NCBI GenBank assembly: GCA_946408355.1
Contig: CAMJRX010000004.1
Span: forward strand, 21,199 to 85,198
Reading direction: 5' to 3'
Origin: an uncultured Selenomonadales bacterium
GTDB taxonomy: Bacteria; Bacillota; Negativicutes; Selenomonadales; Selenomonadaceae
DNA length: 64,000 nt
The notes beneath the pieces were generated by a model. It had not been told where the DNA came from and did not search any database. It saw nothing but the letters and a program-made list of their open reading frames with translations. Both the position numbers and the translations under genes were made by a program. Shown piece by piece: positions 9,450 through 17,963 of this stretch. The stretch's first letter is position 1, and each line of letters starts with the position of its first letter.

Positions 9450-10310
9450 TTAGTAAAGGAAGACGACCGCGATATTTTCGAGGAAGTGCGAAGAATTATT
9501 TTCGTAAAGAACCATTTCCGCATTTTCCATAGAGAGAACGGGCGTTGCGTTTAAGTCATCAAGGCGAATTGCCTGGACGATAAGCGGATTGGAACCTGCG
9601 CGGGAGGCTTGGCTCATACTTTGCGCATAAGTTGCCATACCCTCGCGAATAATTCTGTCGTAGTCAAGATTTTTATGTCCGTAAATTTTATTGCCTCTGT
9701 CGTTTTTAATAACGGGGCTCATGACAGGGTTAATCGTCCCTAAACCTCTGCAGTCGACAACAAGACCGGTGTAATGACCGCTAGAATGTATTTTCGGCGG
9801 CTGGTAATCGGGAATGGGCGGAGGAGTGTAATCAACAGGCGGACGATAATCGGGCGCAACTGTGGGGAACGGCTCAATTTTGGTCGGACGCTCAATAACA
9901 GTTTCAGCAAGCCCGCCTATACCGCCGAAAAGCGGAAGTTCCATAGTTACAGAATAGCCGCCGCCAGAAAGTTCACCTTCGGAGACGATAACCGCGCCTT
10001 TAATAACTGCGCTGATTCTAGTTTTGACAACGTCGGAAGTCAAAATCATTTGCTCAACAGTTGTTTCAGAGTCGACTTGCACGCCGTTGACAACTTCAGC
10101 CAACTGACGATAAGCATCAACCACAGCTGCACGACGCGCCATCATTGCCGAATGAGCTTGACTTACTGCATGTGGCGGAGCAACGCCCATACCTGTTACT
10201 TGAATTACGTTCGTGTTCCAGTTGGGCGCGGCGTCGACTTGTGAGCTGATTGACAAGATTATTGCCGCCAGCAATACGCCGAGCAATTTAAATTTCCTTA
10301 GCATACCCAA
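9450..10310 (-). CDS. Exported LPP20/FlgT-like protein of unknown function
   Basis: 286 residues with a signal peptide (LLGVLLAAIILSISSQVDA, cleavage before APNW). The mature N-terminal region VIQVTGMGVAPPHAVSQAHS ... ARRAAVVDAYRQLAEVVNGV matches the LPP20-type fold found in Helicobacter lipoproteins and flagellar accessory proteins such as FlgT/FlgO. It lacks a lipobox cysteine, so it is probably periplasmic. A proline-rich stretch (PDYRPPVDYTPPPIPDYQPP) separates this from a C-terminal domain. It has its own terminator. A link to the flagellum is possible by fold only. Confidence 0.65.
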   Translation of the reverse strand: MGMLRKFKLLGVLLAAIILSISSQVDAAPNWNTNVIQVTGMGVAPPHAVSQAHSAMMARRAAVVDAYRQLAEVVNGVQVDSETTVEQMILTSDVVKTRISAVIKGAVIVSEGELSGGGYSVTMELPLFGGIGGLAETVIERPTKIEPFPTVAPDYRPPVDYTPPPIPDYQPPKIHSSGHYTGLVVDCRGLGTINPVMSPVIKNDRGNKIYGHKNLDYDRIIREGMATYAQSMSQASRAGSNPLIVQAIRLDDLNATPVLSMENAEMVLYENNSSHFLENIAVVFLY

Positions 10311-10395
10311 AACCTCCTAAAAAGTTTTCATGTTGATTTGAGTTTAGTTTAGTCAATAATTATTAAAATCCGCTTTGAATAGCACAAATTTTTAA

Positions 10396-10812
10396 TTAAG
10401 TCTCGTCTAAAATTCCCGTTACAAAAAAAGTTGCGCTAGACTTAGCATAAAGTTTACCGGCGGCGTCGACAATATTACATTCGCAAACCATAGTTTGATG
10501 TCCGTCGTGCAAAACTTTTGCGTCCGTCATGATTCGCGTACCAGTCATTATCGCGTGCATGAATTCAATCGTTAGAGAAATTGTTACCACGCGCTTGTTT
10601 AACGCCAAACATTTCGCGCCCATTGCAGTATCTGCCATTGTCGTTAAAACTCCGCCGTGCGTCATGGAATAAAGATTTGCATGCCGTGAATCAGCGCACA
10701 ACTCCAAACGCGCTTCGCCGTCGGGTGTCGGCACCACCTCCACTTCCAAAAAATCTATAACTGTATTTGCGTGACAAAACTTTATAATTTGCTCTTGTGT
10801 AGGCTTGCTCAA
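10396..10812 (-). CDS. PaaI-type hotdog-fold thioesterase
   Basis: 138 residues from TTG 10812, chosen because AAAGGAG stands 8 bases upstream; an upstream in-frame extension has no such site. The hotdog signature HGGVLTTMADTAMGAKCLAL is the PaaI/YdiI active-site helix, with the preceding residues in TH. These small tetrameric enzymes hydrolyse acyl-CoA thioesters; substrate cannot be read. It is divergently arranged to the oxidoreductase at 10899 and only about 85 bases separate the two starts. Confidence 0.87.
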   Translation of the reverse strand: MSKPTQEQIIKFCHANTVIDFLEVEVVPTPDGEARLELCADSRHANLYSMTHGGVLTTMADTAMGAKCLALNKRVVTISLTIEFMHAIMTGTRIMTDAKVLHDGHQTMVCECNIVDAAGKLYAKSSATFFVTGILDET

Positions 10813-10898
10813 TTCGTTCACTCCTTTGCAACGAAATTTTATCATAAGTGCAGGAAAAATCAAAGCCATCGAGTAAAAACATATAGGAGGGATTTTTT

Positions 10899-11867
10899 AT
10901 GATTAATATCGCTGTTCTGGGCACTGGGAAAATTATTCCGGAGGCAATCGGTGCAATGCAAGCCTCTAAAAAATTTCGCGTCGTGAACATTTGGGCAAGA
11001 CCACACAGCCGCGATAAAGCCGCCGCGATCGCTAAACAATTCAACGTCGATAAATTTACAACTGACCTCGACGAAATCGCTAACGACCCCGCGATTGATT
11101 TTGTTTATGTTGGCTTAGTTAATTCCGTTCATTACGAGTACACAAAAAAATTTCTTGATGCTGGCAAAAATGTTATCGTCGAAAAACCTTTTACGACTTC
11201 TGCCGCGCAGGCAAAAGACTTAATCGACCTCGCCTTGAGCAAAAAGCTTTATCTGTTCGAGGCGGTTACAACTTTGCACATGCCGAATTTTTATGCGATT
11301 CGCGACGCGCTTCCTAAAATTGGCAACGTTAAACTTGTGCTTTGCAATTTCTCGCAATACTCCAGTCGCTACGACGCCTATAAACGCGGTGAAGTTGCGC
11401 CCGCCTTTGACCCTAAACTTTTTGGCGGTGCGCTTATGGACGTTAACATTTACAATTTGAATTTTGTTGTCGCGCTGTTCGGCTTGCCTAAGAAAGTTTT
11501 TTATCATGCAAATTTTGGTTGGAACGGTGTAGACACGAGCGGTATCGTTACACTTGAGTACGAAAATTTTTTAGCTCAATGCACTGGTGCAAAAGATTCG
11601 GGCAGTCCGTCCTTTTTGAGCATACAAGGCGACGCCGGTTATATTTTAGCTAACGGTACGCCGAATGAATTAAGAACTTTTGAACTAAAAATTCGTGGCG
11701 AGGAAATTAAAACGTTTTCGCTGAATAAATTTAACCACAGAATGACTCATGAGTTCGTTGAGTTCGGAGAGATTTTTGAACGCAAAGATTATTCTGCCGT
11801 CGAATGCGAATTAGAAACTTCTTTAAACGTAATGACCGTAGTCGACGCTAAAACTTTAGTAAAATAA
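10899..11867 (+). CDS. Gfo/Idh/MocA-family oxidoreductase
   Basis: 322 residues, with AGGAGGG ahead of the ATG. The N-terminal Rossmann fold begins MINIAVLGTGKIIPEAIGAM and contains the family signature VIVEKPF after DAGKN (about residues 90-97). The C-terminal domain is the usual beta-sheet substrate domain. Such enzymes reduce or oxidise sugars, inositols and related polyols with NAD(P). It is the only plus-strand gene in this neighbourhood and faces the isomerase-symporter-dehydrogenase cluster, so it may act in the same pathway, but it is not in their transcript. Confidence 0.88.
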   Translation: MINIAVLGTGKIIPEAIGAMQASKKFRVVNIWARPHSRDKAAAIAKQFNVDKFTTDLDEIANDPAIDFVYVGLVNSVHYEYTKKFLDAGKNVIVEKPFTTSAAQAKDLIDLALSKKLYLFEAVTTLHMPNFYAIRDALPKIGNVKLVLCNFSQYSSRYDAYKRGEVAPAFDPKLFGGALMDVNIYNLNFVVALFGLPKKVFYHANFGWNGVDTSGIVTLEYENFLAQCTGAKDSGSPSFLSIQGDAGYILANGTPNELRTFELKIRGEEIKTFSLNKFNHRMTHEFVEFGEIFERKDYSAVECELETSLNVMTVVDAKTLVK

Positions 11868-11872
11868 GCAAA

Positions 11873-11900
11873 AAAATCCCCGCCATTTGACGGGGATAAA
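11873..11900 (-). terminator. Terminator of the sugar catabolism operon
   Basis: Minus strand ATCCCCG-TCAAATG-GCGGGGAT followed by seven T, 28 bases beyond the isomerase stop. On the plus strand the hairpin is shared with the convergent oxidoreductase gene but its T-run is weak there. Confidence 0.85.
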
Positions 11901-11927
11901 ATTTATCCGAAAAATTAGAGGTAAGGC

Positions 11928-12896
11928 TTATTTGCTAATGGTTTGATTTAAGGCGTCAATCGAAGTTTGCAAGCCCGCTTCGACGCTCATAGTTAAATCT
12001 TCCATTTCAAGAGAGACATAGCCGTTGTAACCCATCATGCGGCACACCGAGAAGAATTCTTTCCACCATTGCAAGTCACGACCGCAACCAACTGCAACGT
12101 AATTCCACGTTCTATCAACGGATTTATCGACGGGGAGATTTTCGAGTAAACCGTCAACGTCAGCTTTATAACGCTCAATGCGGGCGTCTTTGCCGTGTAT
12201 GTAAAAAATCTTTTCACCCAGAGCACGAGCGGCGGCAATCGGCTCCGCACCCTGAATCATCAAATGCGACGGGTCGAGGTTCATGCCAATCATTTTGCCC
12301 AAATCGGAGCCAACAACTTCGACGAGTTTGTTAAGGCTACGGACGTTGTAAACGAGTTGGCAGGGGAATTCTTCAATGGCGATTTTTTCAACGCCGTTGT
12401 CTTTGGCAAATTGCGCGTATTCTTTCCACCACTTAGCGGCGACTTCCCATTGATATTTAACCGCTTCAACCATATAGTTAACGCCGTCATATTCCGGCCA
12501 AGAAATTGTGGAGGTAATCCAGTTGGGAGTAACATCGCCAGCTTTAGCTTCGGGCAGACCGGACATCGTGACGATAGTTTTAACACCGAGCTTGCCGGCA
12601 AGTTCTGCCGTGTCGTGAATTGTTTGACTGTGAGCTTTGCCCATAGGATTATTGACGAGAGGATTGCCCGAACAATTCAGCGCGGAAATTGCAATGTCGC
12701 GCTTGTCGAGTTCGTCTTTGAACGCTTGCAATTTTGCGGGATTGTCGAGCAGGTCGCGAGCCGACGGAACATAATGACAACCGCCCCAGCCGCCGGTAGT
12801 GATTTCGACTGCGCCAATGCCATAAGCTTTGACTTTGTCGAGCATTTCGCCGAACAGAATTTTACCGAATACGTCACTGCAGATTGAAAGTTTCAT
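11928..12896 (-). CDS. Sugar phosphate isomerase/epimerase (xylose isomerase-like TIM barrel)
   Basis: 322 residues. MKLSICSDVFGKILFGEMLD, the metal-ligand segments AIEEFPCQ, MNLDPSHLMIQG and YIHGKDARI, and a terminal SLEMED fit the AP-endonuclease-2/IolE-IolI superfamily of divalent-metal TIM barrels. Members isomerise or dehydrate keto-sugars and keto-inositols. It is the last gene of an operon with a symporter and a Gfo/Idh/MocA dehydrogenase, so it probably takes the dehydrogenase product one step further. Substrate is not determinable from sequence. Confidence 0.88.
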   Translation of the reverse strand: MKLSICSDVFGKILFGEMLDKVKAYGIGAVEITTGGWGGCHYVPSARDLLDNPAKLQAFKDELDKRDIAISALNCSGNPLVNNPMGKAHSQTIHDTAELAGKLGVKTIVTMSGLPEAKAGDVTPNWITSTISWPEYDGVNYMVEAVKYQWEVAAKWWKEYAQFAKDNGVEKIAIEEFPCQLVYNVRSLNKLVEVVGSDLGKMIGMNLDPSHLMIQGAEPIAAARALGEKIFYIHGKDARIERYKADVDGLLENLPVDKSVDRTWNYVAVGCGRDLQWWKEFFSVCRMMGYNGYVSLEMEDLTMSVEAGLQTSIDALNQTISK

Positions 12897-12922
12897 TTTA
12901 AAGCCCTCCTAAAAATTTTTAA

Positions 12923-14347
12923 TCAATGTTCTTGTAAAGTCGTGCCGACGGATTGAATTTCTTCGCGGTTGTAATTGCGGAATTGATGTTCGATTTGCTC
13001 AAGCGTTTTGCCCATAGTTTCAGGGACGCAAAGCCTCGTAAAGGTTATCGCTATCAAACCGATTACCGCAAAGATTATGAATGTAATTTGCAGACCGAAG
13101 CTTGCCAAAAGTGTTGGGAAGAATAAACCGATTATAAAGTTTGTGACCCAAACGAACAGGACGCAGATACCCATGCCGTAACCTCTGAATCTCAACGGGA
13201 TAATTTCTGAAATGCTCAACCAGAGGATAGGTCCAATCATGCCTTGCATACTCAAGAGGAATAGAACTGTGCAACCGAGTACAAGATACGGGAACGCGGG
13301 GTTGCCACTCATGATCATTGCCAAAACTGCAATCATCAGCAGGGAAAAAGTCGTGCCGCAAAAACCGAATGTTAACATTCTTCTGCGCGGCATTGTCTTC
13401 ATCAGATAAATACCTGTCGACGTGCCGATAACAGACGCAAGACCGTTAAGGGTGTTTGCAATGATTGATGCTTGACGGGAGAAACCAGCCTCGTTGAGAA
13501 CTTGCGAGCCGTAATACATAATTGAGTTGACGCCAGTTAACTGAGTGAAACACGCAATACCGATACCAATATAGATAATTCTGCGAACCCAAGGTTGATT
13601 GATTTCACTCAAGGCAGCGGCATTTTCTCTAGCGGCTTTTGCCAAAGTGTCTTCAATTTCGCGAAGTTCCTGCGCGGCTTTATCAGCGGTAGAGCGAATC
13701 TTCTTCAAAATAGCAAGGGATTCATCGGAACGACCTTTAGATACGAGCCAACGCGGGCTTTCGGGGCAAGATTGAATTCCGAAGAATAAGAGCACAGCCG
13801 GTAACGCCGCGACGGAGAGCATATAACGCCAGACGTGGTTTTCGCCTTCCATAACTACGGCGATAATTGCGTTAATTAAGAATGCCAGAAATTGTCCCGT
13901 GACTATCATAAGCTCGTTTTGAGTAACCATGCGTCCGCGTCTTTCAGCAGGTGAAATTTCTGCCAGGTAAGCGGGAACGGTAACTGATGCGCCACCGACC
14001 GCTAAGCCCAGAGCGAAACGCGAGACTAACATAACGTAGAAACTCGGCGCGAGTGAACAACCTAACGTCGCAACAAAGAAAATTATTGACAACCAAAGAA
14101 TATTTTTCTTGCGTCCTTGATAGTCCGAAAGTTTACCGCCGCAGAATGAACCTACTGCCGCGCCGACCAATAACGCCGAAACAACCATGCCCTCTTGCAA
14201 CGGGTCAAGATTGAGCTGGTCAGGAGCCGACATAAAAGGCAATGCACCGTTGACGACGCCCGTATCATAACCAAATAAAAGTCCGCCGAGTGTCGCGATA
14301 ATCATAATTCGCGTAAGTGTTGAACGATATTCGCCTGATTCCGCCAT
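12923..14347 (-). CDS. MFS sugar/polyol:proton symporter (SP family)
   Basis: 474 residues and about twelve hydrophobic segments. Diagnostic sugar-porter motifs are present: LGGLLFGYDTGVVNGAL in helix 1, GGKLSDYQGRKKN between helices 2 and 3, RFALGLAVGGASVTVPAYLA, SPAERRGRM, SCPESPRWLVSKGR and the C-terminal VPETMGKTLEQIE. Close in pattern to IolT/XylE/GalP-type proton symporters in the inner membrane. It sits between the dehydrogenase and isomerase genes and most likely imports their substrate. Confidence 0.93.
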   Translation of the reverse strand: MAESGEYRSTLTRIMIIATLGGLLFGYDTGVVNGALPFMSAPDQLNLDPLQEGMVVSALLVGAAVGSFCGGKLSDYQGRKKNILWLSIIFFVATLGCSLAPSFYVMLVSRFALGLAVGGASVTVPAYLAEISPAERRGRMVTQNELMIVTGQFLAFLINAIIAVVMEGENHVWRYMLSVAALPAVLLFFGIQSCPESPRWLVSKGRSDESLAILKKIRSTADKAAQELREIEDTLAKAARENAAALSEINQPWVRRIIYIGIGIACFTQLTGVNSIMYYGSQVLNEAGFSRQASIIANTLNGLASVIGTSTGIYLMKTMPRRRMLTFGFCGTTFSLLMIAVLAMIMSGNPAFPYLVLGCTVLFLLSMQGMIGPILWLSISEIIPLRFRGYGMGICVLFVWVTNFIIGLFFPTLLASFGLQITFIIFAVIGLIAITFTRLCVPETMGKTLEQIEHQFRNYNREEIQSVGTTLQEH

Positions 14348-14375
14348 TAGTTTAACCTCCCCTCACATTTAAGAC

Positions 14376-14410
14376 AAGGAGCAAGGTTGAAAAATTCTTC
14401 CCTGCTCCTT
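14376..14410. other. Intergenic hairpin between dehydrogenase and symporter genes
   Basis: AAGGAGCA (14376-14383) and TGCTCCTT (14403-14410) form a stem with extra CC/GG pairing inside. No T-run follows on the minus strand. It may attenuate or protect the operon transcript. Its AGGAGC/GCTCCT core could also mask a ribosome-binding site. Confidence 0.5.
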
Positions 14411-14432
14411 ACCCTAATCCAACAATTTTATC

Positions 14433-15611
14433 TTATTCAAAATCTACCCAAACGCCGCCTTTATCGGCAGACTCAACACATTTGTTGACCCAGCGGACAC
14501 CATCGACGCCATGAGCTAAATCGGGCAGAACAAGTTTATCGAGAGTTTCTTTGTCGCCGCGATTGATTGCGTCGATTGCAACGGCAAATTGAATGTAAAT
14601 GTTAGCCCAAGACTCAATCAAGCCCTCAGCATGAAGTGCGCCAAGACGTTCAAATGCATTAGCTTCGTCGTAGAGATAAGGCATTGCGCGAATCATCTTT
14701 CTAATCGGCTCGCCCTGCACTTGATACAAAAGTTCATTGGGTTGATTATCGCTCCATTCGATTGACGCTTTGGAACCAACGATTCTTACGCGGTGTCCGT
14801 CCATGCAACCGGCGTTGACAGCGGAAGCCCACATACGACCGACCGCGCCATTTTCGTAGCGCATGAGGACATAGGCGTTATCTTCCAACGGTGCACGAGA
14901 TTTTACAAACGATTGACGATCGCAAAGGAGTTGTTTAAGTTTAAGTTGCGGGCAAACGAGTTCGGACATATAGAAAGTATGCGTGGAGAGGTCACCGAGC
15001 ACGAACGAGGGACCGGATTTTTTCGGGTCAACGCGCCATTTCTGCCCTTCTGCCTTAACGTCAGCAAGAGCGTCGCAACCAAAGCCGTGAGTATAACTAA
15101 GTTCAACCATGTTAATTTCGCCAAGATCGCCGCTCTCAACCATCTTGCGCATTTGCATAAGGAGCGGATGACCGGAGAAACCGTAGCAAACGCCGACGAA
15201 ACGATTCTTTTCTTTAGCAAGTTTCATAATTTCTTCGCCTTGAGCAACTTCGAAGAACAACGGTTTTTCGCAAATAACATGCAAGCCCGCTTCCAGAGCC
15301 GCTTTAACCATTTCATAGTGCAAGAAATTCGGGGTGGCAATGTCAACGACTTCAACGCCGTCTTCGCGCTTGGCCTCTTCTGCGATCATCGTCTTGTAAT
15401 CGGGATAGAGACGGTCTTTGTCGACACCAAGATTTGTACCGAACTCAACGTTGCGAGTGGGATCCACGTCGAAAGCACCGCAGACGAGTTTGAATGCCGT
15501 ATTGTCGTAGAGTGCGCCGCGACGATGTTTCGGACCAACATTAGCCGTTCTGCCGCCGCCGATCATGCCCCAACGGAGGGGACGAGAGATTTTCTTTTCG
15601 CCGATTAACAT
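14433..15611 (-). CDS. Gfo/Idh/MocA-family dehydrogenase (inositol dehydrogenase-like)
   Basis: 392 residues; first gene of the operon, GAAAGGAG upstream. Rossmann part: LRWGMIGGGRTANVGPKHRR, then VVDIATPNFLHYEMV and the signature HVICEKPLFF. The remainder (KWRVDPKKSGPSFVLGDLSTHTFYM) is the large substrate-binding domain with the D..H pair seen in inositol and glucose-fructose type enzymes. Probably oxidises a polyol or sugar entering through the neighbouring symporter. Promoter and tandem operator half-sites upstream indicate control by the adjacent AraC-type regulator. Confidence 0.9.
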   Translation of the reverse strand: MLIGEKKISRPLRWGMIGGGRTANVGPKHRRGALYDNTAFKLVCGAFDVDPTRNVEFGTNLGVDKDRLYPDYKTMIAEEAKREDGVEVVDIATPNFLHYEMVKAALEAGLHVICEKPLFFEVAQGEEIMKLAKEKNRFVGVCYGFSGHPLLMQMRKMVESGDLGEINMVELSYTHGFGCDALADVKAEGQKWRVDPKKSGPSFVLGDLSTHTFYMSELVCPQLKLKQLLCDRQSFVKSRAPLEDNAYVLMRYENGAVGRMWASAVNAGCMDGHRVRIVGSKASIEWSDNQPNELLYQVQGEPIRKMIRAMPYLYDEANAFERLGALHAEGLIESWANIYIQFAVAIDAINRGDKETLDKLVLPDLAHGVDGVRWVNKCVESADKGGVWVDFE

Positions 15612-15659
15612 TTTGAATTACTCCTTTCAATCAAGACCGTGAATAATTTTTATGGCTGA

Positions 15660-15688
15660 ATCATACTAGACGAAACGCCTTTCAACAA
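15660..15688 (-). promoter_or_regulatory. Promoter of the sugar catabolism operon
   Basis: Read on the minus strand: -35 TTGTTG (15688-15683), 17-base spacer, -10 TATGAT (15665-15660), about 50 bases before the dehydrogenase start. The -35 abuts the first TTAGCCAA half-site, the geometry expected for activation by an AraC-type protein. Confidence 0.65.
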
Positions 15689-15727
15689 TTAGCCAAACTG
15701 TTCAAAAGTTAGCCAATCCTGTGCAAA
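15689..15727. promoter_or_regulatory. Tandem direct-repeat operator for the AraC-type regulator
   Basis: TTAGCCAAACTGTTCAAA (15689-15706) and TTAGCCAATCCTGTGCAAA (15709-15727) repeat 20 bases apart, two helical turns, next to the -35 element. Tandem half-sites of this kind are how AraC-family dimers bind. Assignment to the neighbouring regulator is inferred from position. Confidence 0.65.
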
Positions 15728-15761
15728 AAAAAATCGACCTCGCGTTTTGCGAAGCCGATTA
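15724..15761 (-). terminator. Terminator of the AraC-type regulator gene
   Basis: Minus strand hairpin TCGGCTTCGC-AAAAC-GCGAGGTCGA followed by eight T, directly after the regulator stop codon. The regulator is therefore transcribed separately from the operon downstream. Confidence 0.8.
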
Positions 15762-15766
15762 ATTTT

Positions 15767-16612
15767 TTAGACGCTCTTCTGCATTTTCCGATAAACGCCC
15801 GGCGAATAATTTGTTTTACGCTTGAAAATTTTGATGAACGCATTCACAGAGTCGTAGCCGATTTCCTCCGAAATTTCCGCGACGGTCTTGCTTGAGTGAG
15901 TCAAAAGCATCATTGCCCGTTCCATGCGCATTTTAAGAACGTATTCAACGGGAGCATAACCGGTTTGCCTTTTAAAAGTGTGCGCCAAATGACTTGGACT
16001 TACAGCGGCAAGCTCGGCAAGTTCATCAACCGTTATCGTTCGTGTAAAGTTTTCGTGAATGTGCGTGATAATTTTTTCCATAGGCGAAGTTTCGACAATT
16101 TTTTCTTCCGCCTCGCACGAGAGCAGATATAAAATTCTCTCAATGTGAAACGCCTCTTGAAAAATATTCGTCAAGCCGCCTTTGGTAAAAAATTGAACGC
16201 AATCAAAAATTTCCTGCCCAACCTTGAGATTATGAGAGCGGCGGAATACGGGACTGTTATTGTTTTGGATAATCAACTCGGTGACTTCATGCGAACAAAT
16301 GCCGTCGAAGTGCACGTACAAAAACTCCAATCCGTCATGAGCACGATAATAATGCGGGTTAACGCAGTCAATTAACAGCACGTCGCCCTTGCCGATAAGA
16401 TAATTTTTACCGCTGTAGCGAACGTCCATATTGCCATCGCGCACGAAAACCACCAGTACATACGGATAAGTTTCGCGCTCCATAAAATAACTGTTCGTGC
16501 AAAAATAATGACCACACCAAGTTAAATATTTCATTGTCTTAGCGGCGACTTCCGGCGGCTGAAAAGAAAAACACTCGGACTTATTCAAAATACCAGGATC
16601 AACGCTCTTCAC
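15767..16612 (-). CDS. AraC-family transcriptional regulator with cupin sensor domain
   Basis: 281 residues. The N-terminal half is a cupin-type ligand domain (VRDGNMDVRYSGKNYLIGKG, then DCVNPHYYRAHDGLEFLYVHF). The C-terminal ~100 residues hold two helix-turn-helix units: TVDELAELAAVSPSHLAHTF and TVAEISEEIGYDSVNAFIKI, then FKRKTNYSPGVYRK, the AraC/XylS signature. It lies directly upstream of the catabolic operon on the same strand with its own terminator, and likely activates it through the repeats at 15689-15727. Confidence 0.93.
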   Translation of the reverse strand: MKSVDPGILNKSECFSFQPPEVAAKTMKYLTWCGHYFCTNSYFMERETYPYVLVVFVRDGNMDVRYSGKNYLIGKGDVLLIDCVNPHYYRAHDGLEFLYVHFDGICSHEVTELIIQNNNSPVFRRSHNLKVGQEIFDCVQFFTKGGLTNIFQEAFHIERILYLLSCEAEEKIVETSPMEKIITHIHENFTRTITVDELAELAAVSPSHLAHTFKRQTGYAPVEYVLKMRMERAMMLLTHSSKTVAEISEEIGYDSVNAFIKIFKRKTNYSPGVYRKMQKSV

Positions 16613-16710
16613 AAAATTCGCCTCCCTACAAATTTTTAATGATTATAACATTTCGTTTTAGAGTGGGAAAAATTTAATGATTAGCTCAAAGATTTCATTA
16701 GTAAAAAAAT

Positions 16711-16745
16711 TACCCCTGCCCAATTTCGGGTAGGGATTTTTTTAT
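16711..16745. terminator. Bidirectional terminator between 3D-domain and AraC genes
   Basis: CCCTGCCC-AATTTC-GGGTAGGG with T-runs on both sides (TTTTTTT on plus; AATTTTTTT on minus). On the minus strand it lies beyond the 3D-domain gene and its 3' echo. Confidence 0.75.
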
Positions 16746-16750
16746 GTTCT

Positions 16751-16786
16751 TTAGTCGAGGATAGATGTCAACGAATTGTAGCGAAC
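16751..16786 (-). pseudogene. Degenerate copy of the 3' end of the 3D-domain gene
   Basis: About 36 bases match the final coding bases and stop of the gene at 16808-16843. Minus-strand CAATTCGTTGACATCTATCC parallels CAATTCATCGACATTTATAT, both ending in GACTAA. It is probably the tail of a lost tandem paralogue. Confidence 0.6.
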
Positions 16787-16807
16787 ATCTGCGCGGCTTA
16801 AAATATT

Positions 16808-17773
16808 TTAGTCTAGGATATAAATGTCGATGAATTGGCGACCGAATTCGTAGCATTCGGCAACGGTATCAAACGCAACGTCGATTTTATGACCGACAAT
16901 CGCGCCGCCGGTATCTTCAGCAACTGCATAGCCGTAACCAGGAATAAAAACTCTGGTACCAAGCGGAATAATGGAAGGGTCAGTTGCTATGACGCCGCGT
17001 TGGCAAATTGTGCCAAGTGCCGTGTAATCACTTAAGCCAGGTTGCGCACTACTGTAAGCGGTTGCCTCGACGCGAATCACGCGGGTAAAATCGGGTATTT
17101 CGGAGGAAAATTCGTAATCGTTGAGGTTAGCAGGCTCCTCTTGCGAATCAAGCGCGAAATAAGTTTTGCGCCCGCAAATACCGTCAGCTATCATGCCGCG
17201 ACTGCTTTGGAAATCTTTCAAGGCGTCAATCGTATCAGCGTCTGCAATGCCGTCAGCCTCGCCGTCATAAAAACCTTGCTCCGCCAATTTGTTTTGCATG
17301 TAAACAACGCCATCACCTTGCATGCCGAGCTTGATAACGTCACCAACGCCCGCATATTGAACGACTTCTTTGACGGTGTTGACTGCACTCAAAACAGTAT
17401 TGACAGGAGTCACGGAATTGACAGCCGAGTTGACAGTTTTTGTCGGTTCGGGGACGTAATCGCCGGGTTGGTAAGTTGTTATATCAATTTCGTCGTAAGC
17501 CGCCGCCCGTAAAATTTTATAAGTTTCTGCACCGCACACGCCGTCCACTTCCAGACCGAGCGCGGCTTGAAAATCCTTAATGGCATTTACCGTAGCTGTA
17601 CCATAAACTCCGTCCGCCGCCACGTGCAAAAGATTTTGTGCTATGAGATATTCTTGAATTTCTTTAACGTCGTTTCCTCTGTCGCCGTATTTTAACGCCG
17701 CCGCCGAACAGAGATTTGAAATGCACATAGCGGAAATTAGAATCAGCGTCCAAAACATTCGCTTCAACTTCAT
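16808..17773 (-). CDS. Exported peptidoglycan-binding and 3D-domain protein
   Basis: 321 residues from ATG 17773 (GAGGTG six bases upstream). Signal peptide (FWTLILISAMCISNLCSAAA), then two PG_binding_1 repeats (KYGDRGNDVKEIQEYLIAQN ... DGVCGAETYKIL; KLGMQGDGVVYMQNKLAEQG ... DGICGRKTYFAL), then a C-terminal 3D domain (VEATAYSSAQPG, GVIATDPSIIPLGTRVFIPG, AEDTGGAIVGHKIDVAF) with the three family aspartates. The 3D fold is shared with lytic transglycosylase MltA and Rpf-like proteins, so a wall-remodelling role in the periplasm is likely. A degenerate copy of its 3' end lies downstream. Confidence 0.9.
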   Translation of the reverse strand: MKLKRMFWTLILISAMCISNLCSAAALKYGDRGNDVKEIQEYLIAQNLLHVAADGVYGTATVNAIKDFQAALGLEVDGVCGAETYKILRAAAYDEIDITTYQPGDYVPEPTKTVNSAVNSVTPVNTVLSAVNTVKEVVQYAGVGDVIKLGMQGDGVVYMQNKLAEQGFYDGEADGIADADTIDALKDFQSSRGMIADGICGRKTYFALDSQEEPANLNDYEFSSEIPDFTRVIRVEATAYSSAQPGLSDYTALGTICQRGVIATDPSIIPLGTRVFIPGYGYAVAEDTGGAIVGHKIDVAFDTVAECYEFGRQFIDIYILD

Positions 17774-17867
17774 TTCCTCCACCTCGTTTAATCGCTTCTT
17801 AAATATGTGGCGATTATATCAACCCTTACTGAAAATCTTATGGCAAATGAGAATTTTTTTTTGGTAC

Positions 17868-17896
17868 TTGAAAAAATTTTTAACGCAATATAAAAT
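17868..17896 (+). promoter_or_regulatory. Promoter of the flagellar flgG operon
   Basis: TTGAAA (17868-17873), 17-base spacer, TAAAAT (17891-17896), about 70 bases before flgG. It fits the housekeeping sigma factor better than the flagellar sigma-28 consensus. Confidence 0.5.
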
Positions 17897-17963
17897 CTTA
17901 ACGATATATAAATGTGGAGGAGAATTTACAAGGACGTTAAATATATAAGGGAGATGTTCCATT

